Shown here: positions 36,418-44,701 of the stretch, one piece after another
Layout of the letters: each line of letters opens with the position of its first letter
How positions within the stretch are numbered: the first letter of the stretch is position 1
NCBI GenBank assembly: GCA_943332615.1
Contig: CALQQB010000022.1
Location: 1-52,500 of the forward strand
Reading direction: 5' to 3'
DNA from: Phenylobacterium deserti
Lineage (GTDB): Bacteria > Pseudomonadota > Alphaproteobacteria > Caulobacterales > Caulobacteraceae
DNA length: 52,500 nucleotides
Translations under genes and position numbers: made by a program
Notes under the pieces: generated by a model
Database searches by the model: none
Told to the model about the DNA's origin: nothing
Seen by the model: only the letters and a program-made list of their open reading frames with translations

Positions 36418-37471
36418 CTCCGCCTCCAAACTCGCGCTGGAGATCAAAGGGATCTCCAAGGCCTATGGCCGGTTCCCGGCCCTGAAGGACGTGTCGCTGC
36501 AGGCGCACGACAAGGAGTTCCTCGCCCTGCTCGGCCCCTCGGGTTCGGGCAAGACCACGCTGCTGCGCGTGCTGGCGGGGCTGGAAGAGCCCGACGCCGG
36601 CGAGGTGCGCTTCGGTGGCGAGGATTTCCTGTCGTTGCCGGTTCGTGAGCGAAAGGTGGGCATGGTGTTCCAGCACTACGCCCTGTTCCGCCACATGACG
36701 GTGGTCCAGAACATCGCTTTCGGCCTCACGGTCCGGAAGCGCGCGGAAAAGCCGAGCAAGTCCGAAATCAAGGACCGGGTCGAGCACCTGCTGCAACTCG
36801 TGCAGCTGGAAGGCCTCGACAAGCGGTTCCCCTCGCAGCTCTCAGGCGGGCAGCGCCAGCGTGTGGCGCTGGCCCTCGCGCTGGCCATCGAGCCCCGGAT
36901 GCTGCTGCTGGACGAGCCGTTCGGGGCCCTGGACGCCCAGGTCCGCCGCGAACTCCGCCGCTGGCTGCGCGAGCTGCACGACCGGGCGGGTGTCACCACG
37001 GTTTTCGTGACTCACGACCAGGAGGAGGCGCTCGACCTCGCCGACCGCGTGGCGATTCTGAAGGACGGCGAGCTGGTTCAACTGGGCACGCCCAACGAGG
37101 TCTACGAGCACCCGAAGACGCCCTTCGTGTTCGACTTCCTGGGTCAAGCCTGCCGGATGGCCGGCGTGGTCGAGGGCGGGCGGCTGCGCGTCGCCGACTG
37201 GGAGTCCGAGGCGCCGAAGGGCGCGCCGCAGGGCCCGGTCGAGGTGTTCTTCCGCCCCGACGAGGTGGCTTTCGCGCCGGCCGATGGCACGGGTCTCGCC
37301 GCCGAGGTGTTCGGCATCTCCCAGCGCGGCCCGGACGTCCGAATCGACTGCCGGATCGGCGGCGAGCCGATGGAGCTGCAAGCCCACGGGCCCAGCCTCC
37401 CGCCCGGCGTCGCCACAGGCCTCTCGGTCCGCATCAAGCCGCTTCGGCCGAAGGTCTACGCGACGGGTTAG
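36389..37471 (+). CDS. cysA: sulfate ABC transporter ATP-binding protein CysA
   Basis: This ATPase powers sulfate uptake. From the GTG at 36389 the protein has 360 residues, the family norm. Walker A is GPSGSGKT at residues 49-56, the signature is [17 protein letters not shown], Walker B is [12 protein letters not shown], and the switch histidine is in [16 protein letters not shown]. The C-terminal TOBE-like domain contains [18 protein letters not shown]. The frame is open further back to an ATG at 36287, but that part is a serine/proline-rich read-through of cysW codons and is unlike CysA. The GTG overlaps the cysW end by 29 bases. The next gene is convergent and abuts its stop. Confidence 0.92.
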   Translation: MSFRPTENTSSASKLALEIKGISKAYGRFPALKDVSLQAHDKEFLALLGPSGSGKTTLLRVLAGLEEPDAGEVRFGGEDFLSLPVRERKVGMVFQHYALFRHMTVVQNIAFGLTVRKRAEKPSKSEIKDRVEHLLQLVQLEGLDKRFPSQLSGGQRQRVALALALAIEPRMLLLDEPFGALDAQVRRELRRWLRELHDRAGVTTVFVTHDQEEALDLADRVAILKDGELVQLGTPNEVYEHPKTPFVFDFLGQACRMAGVVEGGRLRVADWESEAPKGAPQGPVEVFFRPDEVAFAPADGTGLAAEVFGISQRGPDVRIDCRIGGEPMELQAHGPSLPPGVATGLSVRIKPLRPKVYATG

Positions 37472-37966
37472 TTAGTCGGCGAGGATCCGCAGGCTCGCGA
37501 CGGAGACCATCAGTGTCATGGGATCGAGCGGGGAGGGGAGGAAGCCGCGCTCAAGATAGAAGGTGCGGGCCTCGTCGGAGATTGCGTGCAGCGCCAGGCC
37601 GCGTACGCCGATGGTCTCCGAAGCCCTGAGGACCCGCAGTGCGGCGTCGCGCAGGAGTGCGCTGCCCAGCCCGGTTCGCTGCCGGGTCGCGTCCACGGCG
37701 AGCCTGCCGAGAATCACCATGGGCACGGGGTCCGGCATGTTGCGTCGCAAAGCGCCTGGGGCCTGAGCCAGCCTCACGGCGCCGGACGCCAGGGCGTAGT
37801 ACCCGACCACGACGCCACGATCGCAGACTACGAAGGTCCGAGATGCCCCGCTTGCCTGATTCGCTTTCGCTCGTCGTCGAAGCCAATCATCAAGCGCCGC
37901 GACCCCGGAATTGAAGGCGCCTGTATCGTGGCGATCGCCGAGCACTTCGGGAGCTGAGAGCGTCAA
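37472..37966 (-). CDS. GNAT acetyltransferase toxin, TacT type
   Basis: TacT-like toxins acetylate the amino group of charged aminoacyl-tRNA and block translation. This 164-residue protein has the expected N-terminus (FNSGVAALDDWLRRRAKANQ, ASGASRTFVVCDRGVVVGYY, ALASGAVRLAQAPGALRRN), the acetyl-CoA loop LAVDATRQRTGLGSALLRDA, and the conserved C-terminal segment ALHAISDEARTFYLERGFLP, where the Tyr is the usual catalytic residue. It overlaps the antitoxin gene by 4 bases and is translated after it, the standard order for this toxin-antitoxin class. Confidence 0.9.
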   Translation of the reverse strand: MTLSAPEVLGDRHDTGAFNSGVAALDDWLRRRAKANQASGASRTFVVCDRGVVVGYYALASGAVRLAQAPGALRRNMPDPVPMVILGRLAVDATRQRTGLGSALLRDAALRVLRASETIGVRGLALHAISDEARTFYLERGFLPSPLDPMTLMVSVASLRILAD

Positions 37967-38241
37967 CCCTCAGACCATGGCGGCGCCGTCCGCAAAGTCT
38001 TGCGTAGGCGCTCGTTGGGGGCCGCCGGCGCGTCGAGCATGGCCAGGAAGGCGGCGTGGGCATCGGGCCCGAGTGAGAACAGCGTCTGCTCCAGCAGCGC
38101 CTCTTCGGCGGCGCGGCGCGCGGCGTCTAACACGAAGTCGGTGCGGCTCTTGCCCGTAAGCTCGGCCGCACGATCAATCAGACCGCGCACTTCGGGCTTG
38201 ATTCGGATGTTCAGCGTTTCGCGCTTTGGGTTCGCGGTCAT
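37963..38241 (-). CDS. DUF1778 antitoxin, TacA type
   Basis: The 92-residue protein starts with a ribbon-helix-helix DNA-binding segment (KRETLNIRIKPEVRGLIDRA, AELTGKSRTDFVLDAARRAA). The C-terminal tail, EALLEQTLFSLGPDAHAAFL and AMLDAPAAPNERLRK, matches the toxin-binding tail of DUF1778 antitoxins. It should neutralise the adjacent acetyltransferase and repress its own promoter, which lies in the gap of about 55 bases before the aminopeptidase gene. Confidence 0.9.
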   Translation of the reverse strand: MTANPKRETLNIRIKPEVRGLIDRAAELTGKSRTDFVLDAARRAAEEALLEQTLFSLGPDAHAAFLAMLDAPAAPNERLRKTLRTAPPWSEG

Positions 38242-38297
38242 GCGCTGATGTTAGCCGTTCGTAATGACGATGTCATCGCGCGGATGTGTCGTCGCTC

Positions 38298-40940
38298 CTA
38301 GTCCCCGTTGGCGGCCAGCCAGCGATCTATTTCGGGCACCCGATCCCTGATGACCGCGATCCGGTAGCGGATGGAGGCGGCTGTTTTTTCGACCTCGCCG
38401 TGGTTGGAGGCGGGGATCGTCGCGGCGAATTTCGTCAGCTTGGCCAGCATTGCCGGCTCGTGAGAGCCAGTCGCCAGGCCAGCGAAGTACCCGGCGCGGC
38501 TGGTGGGCTCCAGCAGCGCCTCCACCTTGGCGCGGTTGGCGAGGGCGAAATCGAACGCGCGATCGGGGTCCATGACCGACACCGAGTTGATCAGGCTTGG
38601 CGCCTCGGTGGGCGTGGTCTCGCCGCTCAGCGCCAGCACCAACGCTCGCTCGGCCAGCGCCGGATCGCGGCTGGCGCCCAGCAGGCCGTAGAGCCTGACC
38701 CGGTCGGTGGGGTCCTTGGATTCCTGGGCCTTCCGATGGATCGCTTCCCAGGCCGCGACGTCGGCATTGGCCGCCACGATGGCCAGCACGGTGCGGCGGT
38801 TGCCGCCGCTCAGGCTCTCCGGATCGGCCAGCCAGCGGTCGAACCGCTTGCGCGCCTCGGCAACAGTGGCGGCGTCGCCCATCTGGCCCAGCGTGGTCAG
38901 CACCGATCGGCGGGCGACCGCGTCATTGTCGGCTTCGCCAGGCTTGGCGTCCCAACCCAGGCGCTGCGCGATGGGTGTGAGCCGGCCGATCGCGAAGGCG
39001 CGGAACGCCCTGGCGTTCGGCCCCTTATCATAGAGGGAGTCCAGGGCGTCCAGTTGATCGGACAGTGTCTGCAGCACCACCGGATCGGCGTTGGCCGGCG
39101 CGTTGCGCACCAAGGCCAGGAAATCGCTCATCGGCGCCAGGCCCGCCTCGCCCAGCGCCCGGCTGTCGTACAGCAGGCCCAGCTGGTCGGCAGCGGGCAG
39201 TTCGGCGAACTTCGGCGCGAGTTCCGCCCACAGCGCCGGAGAATAGGCGGTGCGGAAGTAGCTGGTCTGGCCGGCGTTCACGATGACCGGACCGTGGAGG
39301 GGGGCGATCCTGGCGGCGCCGGCCGAGACCACGCCGCGCCACGTGCCGCCGCCCACGGCTTTCGCCACCACCGGCGTGCGCCAGATGCGCATCGCCCGCT
39401 GGCTGGGCTCGGCGCCAAAGCGGTCCTGGGTCAGCAGCACGCCGTTCGGGACAGCCTTGGCCCGGATCAGCGGCACGCCCGACTGCAGGGTGAAGTCGTG
39501 GGCCAGCTGGGTGACCTTACGCGGTGAGACCTTGTCCAACTCAGCCCACAGGTCGTCGCTCACCGCGCCGCCGTAGGCGTGGGCCTTGATGTAATTGCGC
39601 ACGCCTGCCCGGAAGGCGTCCTCGCCCACGTAGTCCTCCAGCATGCGGATCACCGCCTGGCCCTTCTGGTAGGTGATCATGTCGAAAGCGTCGGAGGCCG
39701 CGAACACGTCGCGGATGGGCGTGATGATCGGGTGCGTGCCGGCGCGGCTGTCGGTGCGCATGGCGCCTTGCTGCCCGGCCAGAGTGGAGAGCCAGATGTT
39801 CCACTCGGGATGGAAGTGGTCAGTCGCCTTGGTCTCCATCCACGAGGCGAAGCCTTCGTTCAGCCAGAGCTGATCCCACCACGCCATGGTCACCAGGTCG
39901 CCGAACCACTGGTGAGCCATCTCGTGGGCGACGGTGGTGAACACCTGCTGGCGGTCGGCCTCGGTGGACAGCTTTGGGTCGATCAGCAGGGCGTAGTCGA
40001 AGTAGAAAATCGCCCCCCAGTTCTCCATGGCCGAGAAGAACTGGCTGTTCCCGGGCCCGGCCACCAGATCGAGCTTGGGCAGCGGGAAATCCGTGTCGAA
40101 ATAGTCGTTGTAGAAGTCGAGCAGCTTCACCGCGGCGTCCAGCGCGTACTGGCCCTTGGCGGCGTCGCCCCGGCGGACCACCACGCCGACGTCGGTCTTG
40201 CCGACCATCTGGTGAATTCGTTCGAAGTCGCCGAGCGCGAAGAACAACAGGTAGGAGCTCATCTTCGGGCTGTCGGCGAACTTGGTGGTCGTAAGGTTCA
40301 GACCGAACGAACCGTCGCGCGCCTTGTTGTCGGAGGTGGTCACCCAATCGGCGACGGGCATATTCGAAACCACCATCCCTCCGGCAGGAGCTGTGACGGA
40401 CAGCGAGAACACAGCCTTCACGCCCGGCTCGTCCCACATCGGCGCGAACCGCCGGGCGTCGGAGTTCTCGAACTGGGTGTAGAGCGCCCGCTGCTTGCCG
40501 CCGGCGCCTTCGTAGTCCAGCGCGAACAGGCCCGAGGCCTGCTGGTAGATCTTGCCCGTGTAGTCGATGGCCAGCTTGTAGTGGCCAGGCGGCAGCGGCC
40601 TGGCGAACACGAAGGCCGCCGTCTGCTGCTCGGGGTCCAGTACGGTGCGGGGCGTCGCGCGGCCTTCGAGCGCCACCTTCTGGAAGGTGAGGTCGGCGGC
40701 GTTCAGCACGATCCGGTCGGTGGCGCGCAGCACGGTGAGCTGGATAGTCTCGCGGCCGGTGAAGCCGAGGCTGCCAGCGGCCGGCCTGATGTGAATCTCA
40801 TACCGGTCCGGCCGCACGTCGGTGGGCAGGACGATGCGCGCCGGCGCGGCCGCCGGCGTCTTCGGCTTGGCGGGCGTAGCGGCCATGGCGGGAGAACTCG
40901 CCGCGAGCAGGATGGCGGCGAGGGCGGCAAGAAATTTCAT
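38298..40940 (-). CDS. M1 family zinc aminopeptidase, exported
   Basis: The 880-residue protein removes N-terminal residues from peptides. A signal peptide (MKFLAALAAILLAASSPAMA) points to the periplasm. The exopeptidase motif appears as SAMEN (303-307). The zinc site is H339-E-M-A-H343 with the third ligand E362 in NEGFASW, the spacing of HExxH-x18-E. An N-terminal saddle domain (VLPTDVRPDRYEIHIRPAAG, FALDYEGAGGKQRALYTQFE) and a long helical ERAP1-like C-terminal domain (residues about 530-880) complete the usual layout. It is a stand-alone gene between the antitoxin and the efflux operon. Confidence 0.94.
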   Translation of the reverse strand: MKFLAALAAILLAASSPAMAATPAKPKTPAAAPARIVLPTDVRPDRYEIHIRPAAGSLGFTGRETIQLTVLRATDRIVLNAADLTFQKVALEGRATPRTVLDPEQQTAAFVFARPLPPGHYKLAIDYTGKIYQQASGLFALDYEGAGGKQRALYTQFENSDARRFAPMWDEPGVKAVFSLSVTAPAGGMVVSNMPVADWVTTSDNKARDGSFGLNLTTTKFADSPKMSSYLLFFALGDFERIHQMVGKTDVGVVVRRGDAAKGQYALDAAVKLLDFYNDYFDTDFPLPKLDLVAGPGNSQFFSAMENWGAIFYFDYALLIDPKLSTEADRQQVFTTVAHEMAHQWFGDLVTMAWWDQLWLNEGFASWMETKATDHFHPEWNIWLSTLAGQQGAMRTDSRAGTHPIITPIRDVFAASDAFDMITYQKGQAVIRMLEDYVGEDAFRAGVRNYIKAHAYGGAVSDDLWAELDKVSPRKVTQLAHDFTLQSGVPLIRAKAVPNGVLLTQDRFGAEPSQRAMRIWRTPVVAKAVGGGTWRGVVSAGAARIAPLHGPVIVNAGQTSYFRTAYSPALWAELAPKFAELPAADQLGLLYDSRALGEAGLAPMSDFLALVRNAPANADPVVLQTLSDQLDALDSLYDKGPNARAFRAFAIGRLTPIAQRLGWDAKPGEADNDAVARRSVLTTLGQMGDAATVAEARKRFDRWLADPESLSGGNRRTVLAIVAANADVAAWEAIHRKAQESKDPTDRVRLYGLLGASRDPALAERALVLALSGETTPTEAPSLINSVSVMDPDRAFDFALANRAKVEALLEPTSRAGYFAGLATGSHEPAMLAKLTKFAATIPASNHGEVEKTAASIRYRIAVIRDRVPEIDRWLAANGD

Positions 40941-41020
40941 TGTTACGGACTCTGGGCGGCAAAAACCAAGCGCGCACCATAGGATTGCAGGCCGGCTTTT
41001 TCTAGGCGGGCCAGCCGTCT

Positions 41021-42481
41021 TCAGGCCGGCTTGCGACCGTTCATCTCGTCGCCGGCGTCCTTTGGCAGGCGCACGAACCAGAACAGCGAGATCAGCGTCG
41101 CCGCCCCGATGATCGCGAAGGCCGGCGTCACCGAACCGGCCGTCAGATGGGTCTCACCGCGCGACACCATCACGAAATGCAGCAGGGTGGCGGCCAGGCC
41201 GATGCTCACCGACTGCATGAATTGCTGCGCCATGGCGGCGGTGGTGGTGCCGCGGCTCATCTGGTTCTGCTCGATGTCGGCGTAGGTCATCCCGTTCAGG
41301 CTGGTGAACTGCAGCGAGCGGAAGAAGCCGCCGACCGCCAGCGCCACCATGATCAGCCAGTGCGGGGTCTCGGGCCGGAACAGGGCGTAGACCATGAAGG
41401 TCGCCGCGCAGATGACGCCGTTGACCAGCAACACCTTCCGGAAGCCGAACCGGCGCAGGATCGGCGGCGCGGTGGTTTTCATCACCAGGGCGCCGACCGC
41501 GGAGATGAAGGTCATCAGCCCGGCCGCGAAGGCGCTCATCCCGAACCCCACCTGCAGCAGCATGGCCAGCAGGAACGGCGTCGCCCCCGGCACCAGTCGG
41601 AAGAAGGCCCCGCCGATCACCGAAGCCTGGAAGGTCGGGATGCGGAAGATCTTCAGGTCCACCACGGCGTTGGGCGTGATCCTGGCGTGCAGGCCATAGA
41701 GCACGATGAAGATCAGGCCCCCCGCGAACAGTCCGGCCACCGCCAGCGGCGGCAGCACGTCGCGGCCCAGGTTCTCGAAGCCGAAGATCAGGCCGGCCAG
41801 TCCCAGGCCGGTCAGCGCCATGCCCAGCCAGTCGATCGGCTGCACCTCCTGCTCCTTCACATTGGGCACGTAGGCGCGGACCAGCAACAGGCCGGCGATG
41901 GCGATCGGCAGGTTCAGGAAGAAGATCCACCGCCAGCTGACGAAGGTGACGATCGCCCCGCCCAGCACCGGGCCGATCACCGGCCCCAGCAACGCCGGCA
42001 TCGTGACCACGCTCATCGCGCCGATAAGCTCCGCCTTGGGCGTGGTGCGCAGCAGCACCAGGCGGCCAACCGGCCCCATCATCGCGCCCGCCAGCCCTTG
42101 GAACAGCCGCGCCGCCACCAGTTGCGGCAGGTTGTTGGCGAAGCCGCAGGCGGCGGACGACAGGGCGTAGAGCACCATGGCCAGCATGAAGATGCGCCGG
42201 GCCCCGAACCGGTCGGCCATCCAGCCCGAGATCGGCAGGAAGATCGCCGAGGCCAGCAGGTACATGGTGATCGCCAGGTTCAGCCTGAGCGGCTCGACCC
42301 CGAACGCTCTGGCCATGGCGGGCAGGGCATTGTTGATCGAGGTGGCGTTCAGCGTCTGCATCAGCAGCGCCGAGCCGATGATCGCCGGCACGACCCAGCC
42401 ACGGGTGACGCGGCCGGCATCCTTTGGCGCGGCGGCCTCGGGCGGCGGGGCGATCTCCAGGGACTCGTCGGTGGGGGTCAT
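41021..42481 (-). CDS. MFS drug-efflux transporter, DHA2-like (14-helix type)
   Basis: The 486-residue inner-membrane protein has 14 predicted helices. It shows WVVPAIIGSALLMQTLNATS, the proton-coupling motif GWMADRFGARRIFMLAMVLY, and motif C in LGPVIGPVLGGAIVTFVSWR, which is typical of EmrB/QacA-type antiporters, followed by WIFFLNLPIAIAG. It should expel lipophilic compounds using the proton gradient. Its start overlaps the stop of the marR gene (ATGA), so it is coexpressed with and controlled by that repressor. No membrane-fusion or outer-membrane partner is adjacent. Confidence 0.92.
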   Translation of the reverse strand: MTPTDESLEIAPPPEAAAPKDAGRVTRGWVVPAIIGSALLMQTLNATSINNALPAMARAFGVEPLRLNLAITMYLLASAIFLPISGWMADRFGARRIFMLAMVLYALSSAACGFANNLPQLVAARLFQGLAGAMMGPVGRLVLLRTTPKAELIGAMSVVTMPALLGPVIGPVLGGAIVTFVSWRWIFFLNLPIAIAGLLLVRAYVPNVKEQEVQPIDWLGMALTGLGLAGLIFGFENLGRDVLPPLAVAGLFAGGLIFIVLYGLHARITPNAVVDLKIFRIPTFQASVIGGAFFRLVPGATPFLLAMLLQVGFGMSAFAAGLMTFISAVGALVMKTTAPPILRRFGFRKVLLVNGVICAATFMVYALFRPETPHWLIMVALAVGGFFRSLQFTSLNGMTYADIEQNQMSRGTTTAAMAQQFMQSVSIGLAATLLHFVMVSRGETHLTAGSVTPAFAIIGAATLISLFWFVRLPKDAGDEMNGRKPA

Positions 42482-42930
42482 GTGTCGGCCACCAGGCGCA
42501 GCAGCGGCTCGGCGGCGGCCGCCAGCGTCGCGCGGTCAGCGTCCGACAGTCGCGCCAGCCGGACGGCCAGCCAGTCGTTGCGCTCGCGGCGGATGATCTC
42601 GAGCTTCCTCGCGCCGGCGGGGGTGATGGTGAAGCCGGATCGCCGGCCGTCGTCCGCGTCGGCGGCCCGCGCCAGCAGGCCCGCGGCTTCCAGCCGCTTG
42701 ATGTGGGCGCTCATGGTCGGCTTCGAGGTGCGCTCCGCCTCGGCCATAGCGCTGACGCCGACGCCCGGGTTCTTGCGGACATGGCCCAGCAGCAGCGCGT
42801 CCTGCGCCGACAGCCCCGCCTTCTGCGCCTCCTGCCGCAACCGTCGCGACACTCGCAGGATCGCGGGCCGCAGGGCCTCGGCGAGGTCAACGACATCAAT
42901 AGGGATGAGGGGGGCGGACATGAGACTCAA
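42478..42930 (-). CDS. MarR family transcriptional regulator
   Basis: The 150-residue winged-helix protein contains AGLSAQDALLLGHVRKNPGV, the recognition region [40 protein letters not shown] and the wing strand TITPAGARKLEI. MarR dimers usually repress their own operon and release DNA on binding phenolic ligands. A palindrome, TAGGTAGT-CGA-ACTACCTA, is only 7 bases upstream of the ATG and is a convincing operator. The gene leads the two-gene efflux operon. Confidence 0.92.
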   Translation of the reverse strand: MSLMSAPLIPIDVVDLAEALRPAILRVSRRLRQEAQKAGLSAQDALLLGHVRKNPGVGVSAMAEAERTSKPTMSAHIKRLEAAGLLARAADADDGRRSGFTITPAGARKLEIIRRERNDWLAVRLARLSDADRATLAAAAEPLLRLVADT

Positions 42931-42936
42931 TCTAGT

Positions 42937-42955
42937 TAGGTAGTCGAACTACCTA
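42937..42955. promoter_or_regulatory. palindromic operator of the marR-MFS operon
   Basis: TAGGTAGT and ACTACCTA are perfect inverted 8-mers separated by CGA. They lie just upstream of marR, the typical place for autoregulation. Confidence 0.75.
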
Positions 42956-42978
42956 GTCTTGGACGCCGCACATGGCAA

Positions 42979-43003
42979 GGCCCGCTCCCTGGGAGAGCGG
43001 GCC
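42979..43003 (-). terminator. hairpin terminator after phoH
   Basis: GGCCCGCTC and GAGCGGGCC form a perfect 9-bp stem around 7 bases, 22 bases past the phoH stop. There is only TT afterwards, so it may be a weak or Rho-assisted terminator. Confidence 0.6.
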
Positions 43004-43025
43004 CGCTTCAGCGCTCGCCTCTGTC

Positions 43026-43790
43026 CTAGAGGACGCCCAGCATCTCCGCGACCAGCGGGTGCCGCACGATGTCGCGATCCTCAAGCCGGACCACGGCGAT
43101 GTTGGCCACCGCTTCCAGGCGGGTGGCCACGGGCCCCAGACCCGAGAGTTCCGGCAGCAGGTCCGACTGGTTCGGATCACCCGTCACCACCATCGTCGAG
43201 TGCCAGCCCAGGCGGGTCAGCAGCATCTTGATCTGGCCGTAGGTACAGTTCTGGGCCTCGTCGATGACCACGAAGGCATTGTTCAGCGTGCGCCCGCGCA
43301 TGAAGCCGACCGGCGCGATCTCGATGGCGCCCTCGGAAATCAGCGCGCGCACCCGCTTCATCGATAGCCGGTCCGACAGTGCATCGTAGAGCGGCCGCAG
43401 GTAGGGGGCGAGCTTGTCCTCCGCGTCGCCAGGCAGGAAGCCGATGCTCTCGCCAGCTTCCACCGCCGGCCGCGAAAGCACGATGCGGCCGACGCGCCCG
43501 GCCTCCAGCGACTCCACGGCCTTGGCGATGGCCAGATAGGTCTTGCCGGTGCCGGCGGGGCCCAGCGCCAGGACCAGGTTCTTGGCTTCGATGGCGTCCA
43601 TCAGCGCCTGCTGGCCGGGCGACTTGGCCTTGATGGTCTTGACGTAGGCCTGTTCGCGATCGTCGTTGTGATGCTGCAAGGGCGACCACCCCCGATCGAT
43701 CGGCAGCCTGCGGATCTTGTCATCCCCCTCGAACTGACCGGCGTCGAACGCGCCTTCGCGCAAAGTACGCTTCAGAGCCCGCTTGCTCAT
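43026..43790 (-). CDS. PhoH family ATPase
   Basis: The 254-residue protein has a P-loop GPAGTGKT (77-84), LSRPAVEAGESIGFLPGDAE (the family signature region), FMRGRTLNNAFVVIDEAQNC with Walker B, and MVVTGDPNQSDL. It belongs to the PhoH/PhoL-type helicase-like ATPases linked to RNA metabolism and phosphate stress. The N-terminal extension seen in YbeZ is short here, and no ybeY or miaB lies next to it, unlike in the typical YbeZ cluster. A strong AAGGAGG lies 7 bases before the ATG, and an intrinsic terminator lies directly upstream of that site, suggesting control by attenuation or read-through. Confidence 0.92.
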   Translation of the reverse strand: MSKRALKRTLREGAFDAGQFEGDDKIRRLPIDRGWSPLQHHNDDREQAYVKTIKAKSPGQQALMDAIEAKNLVLALGPAGTGKTYLAIAKAVESLEAGRVGRIVLSRPAVEAGESIGFLPGDAEDKLAPYLRPLYDALSDRLSMKRVRALISEGAIEIAPVGFMRGRTLNNAFVVIDEAQNCTYGQIKMLLTRLGWHSTMVVTGDPNQSDLLPELSGLGPVATRLEAVANIAVVRLEDRDIVRHPLVAEMLGVL

Positions 43791-43813
43791 TCAAAGGCCT
43801 CCTTAGGGACAAG

Positions 43814-43842
43814 AAAAAAGGGCGTCCCGAATGGGAGCGCCC
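43814..43842 (-). terminator. intrinsic terminator immediately upstream of the phoH ribosome binding site
   Basis: On the minus strand GGGCGCTCCC and GGGACGCCC pair around ATTC (one bulged C) and run into TTTTTT. It ends a transcript coming from 43.85-44.05 kb, about 10 bases before the phoH ribosome site. Confidence 0.85.
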
Positions 43843-44045
43843 TTGGTAATGCTGGTGACAACGATGCGGCGGCGTGACGAACGCCCCAAGCGAAGTAGAC
43901 TTGGGGGTCCGGCCGGTTCAGCGAGTCCAGGCGACAATGCCCAGAGGTACGAAACACTCGACGCCATCCACTCCGTCCAGCGCGAGACGCGAAGGCGAAA
44001 CCTCCGCGGCGGCTTCTTCAAGGGCTTTTGCCCCCTCGAATCGCC
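43814..44045 (-). ncRNA. candidate structured RNA: sRNA or phoH leader
   Basis: Between the divergent carbonic anhydrase and phoH, a minus-strand transcript of about 200-230 bases would end at the terminator above. It can form strong local hairpins: CCCCAAG/CTTGGGG around nine bases (near 43891-43913) and AGGGGGC/GCCCTT around AAAA (near 44018-44040). A reading frame exists here but starts at TTG, uses many T-ending codons unlike true genes of this genome, and its end is made of the terminator, so RNA is more likely. It may be a 6S-like RNA or a regulatory leader; I could not match a known family. The 5' end is a guess. Confidence 0.4.
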
Positions 44046-44055
44046 TGACTAGAAT
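44028..44055 (+). promoter_or_regulatory. predicted promoter of the gamma carbonic anhydrase gene
   Basis: TTGCCC (44028-44033) and TAGAAT (44050-44055) are 16 bases apart, upstream of the GTG start at 44117. Confidence 0.5.
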
Positions 44056-44116
44056 GAGCCTAACGTCCTTTACGAGCCGTTAAAGGCCGGATCGAAACAA
44101 GCATTGGGGTGCGAAA

Positions 44117-44647
44117 GTGGCTGTCTACAACTTAGGAAATGTGACACCTGAATTACCGAATGATGACGAATACTGGATTGCGCCGACAGCTTCGGTTATC
44201 GGCCGGGTGATTTTGAAGAAGAACGCCTCGGTCTGGTGGGGTGCGACACTTCGTGGCGACAACGACCCGATCATCGTCGGCGAGGGGTCCAACATCCAGG
44301 ATGGCAGTGTCTGCCACACCGACACCGGCTCGCCGCTGACCATCGGGGCAAACGTCACGGTCGGTCACCTCTGTATGCTGCATGGGTGCACCATCGGCGA
44401 CGGCAGCCTGGTCGGCATCGGCTCGATCATCCTGAACGGCGCGAAGATCGGGAAGAACTGCCTGATCGGGGCGAACTGCCTGATCACCGAGGGCAAGGAG
44501 ATCCCCGACAACTCCCTGGTCATGGGTGCGCCCGGCAAGGTGGTGCGGGAATTGTCGCCGGAGCAGGCGGCGCGGGTGGCGATCGGCTCGGCGCACTATG
44601 TCGAGAACTGGAAGCGCTATCGGCGGGAGTTGACGCTGGTCTCTTGA
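44117..44647 (+). CDS. gamma carbonic anhydrase family protein
   Basis: The 176-residue protein is a left-handed beta-helix trimer subunit with hexapeptide repeats (ITIG-like: [75 protein letters not shown]). The three metal-binding histidines are H67, H84 and H89. Members hydrate CO2 or have lost that activity while keeping the fold. It starts at GTG. The gap to the enoyl-CoA hydratase gene is 54 bases with a ribosome site, so cotranscription is possible. Confidence 0.93.
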   Translation: MAVYNLGNVTPELPNDDEYWIAPTASVIGRVILKKNASVWWGATLRGDNDPIIVGEGSNIQDGSVCHTDTGSPLTIGANVTVGHLCMLHGCTIGDGSLVGIGSIILNGAKIGKNCLIGANCLITEGKEIPDNSLVMGAPGKVVRELSPEQAARVAIGSAHYVENWKRYRRELTLVS

Positions 44648-44701
44648 CGGACGCGACGGCGCCCCCTGACGGTTGGTCCCAACACTCGGGAGGACGACGC
44701 T

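Noticed and set aside
43803..44021. 72-residue minus-strand protein upstream of phoH
   Set aside because: It starts at TTG, lacks the G/C third-position bias of real genes, and its last codons are the terminator hairpin; an RNA is more likely.
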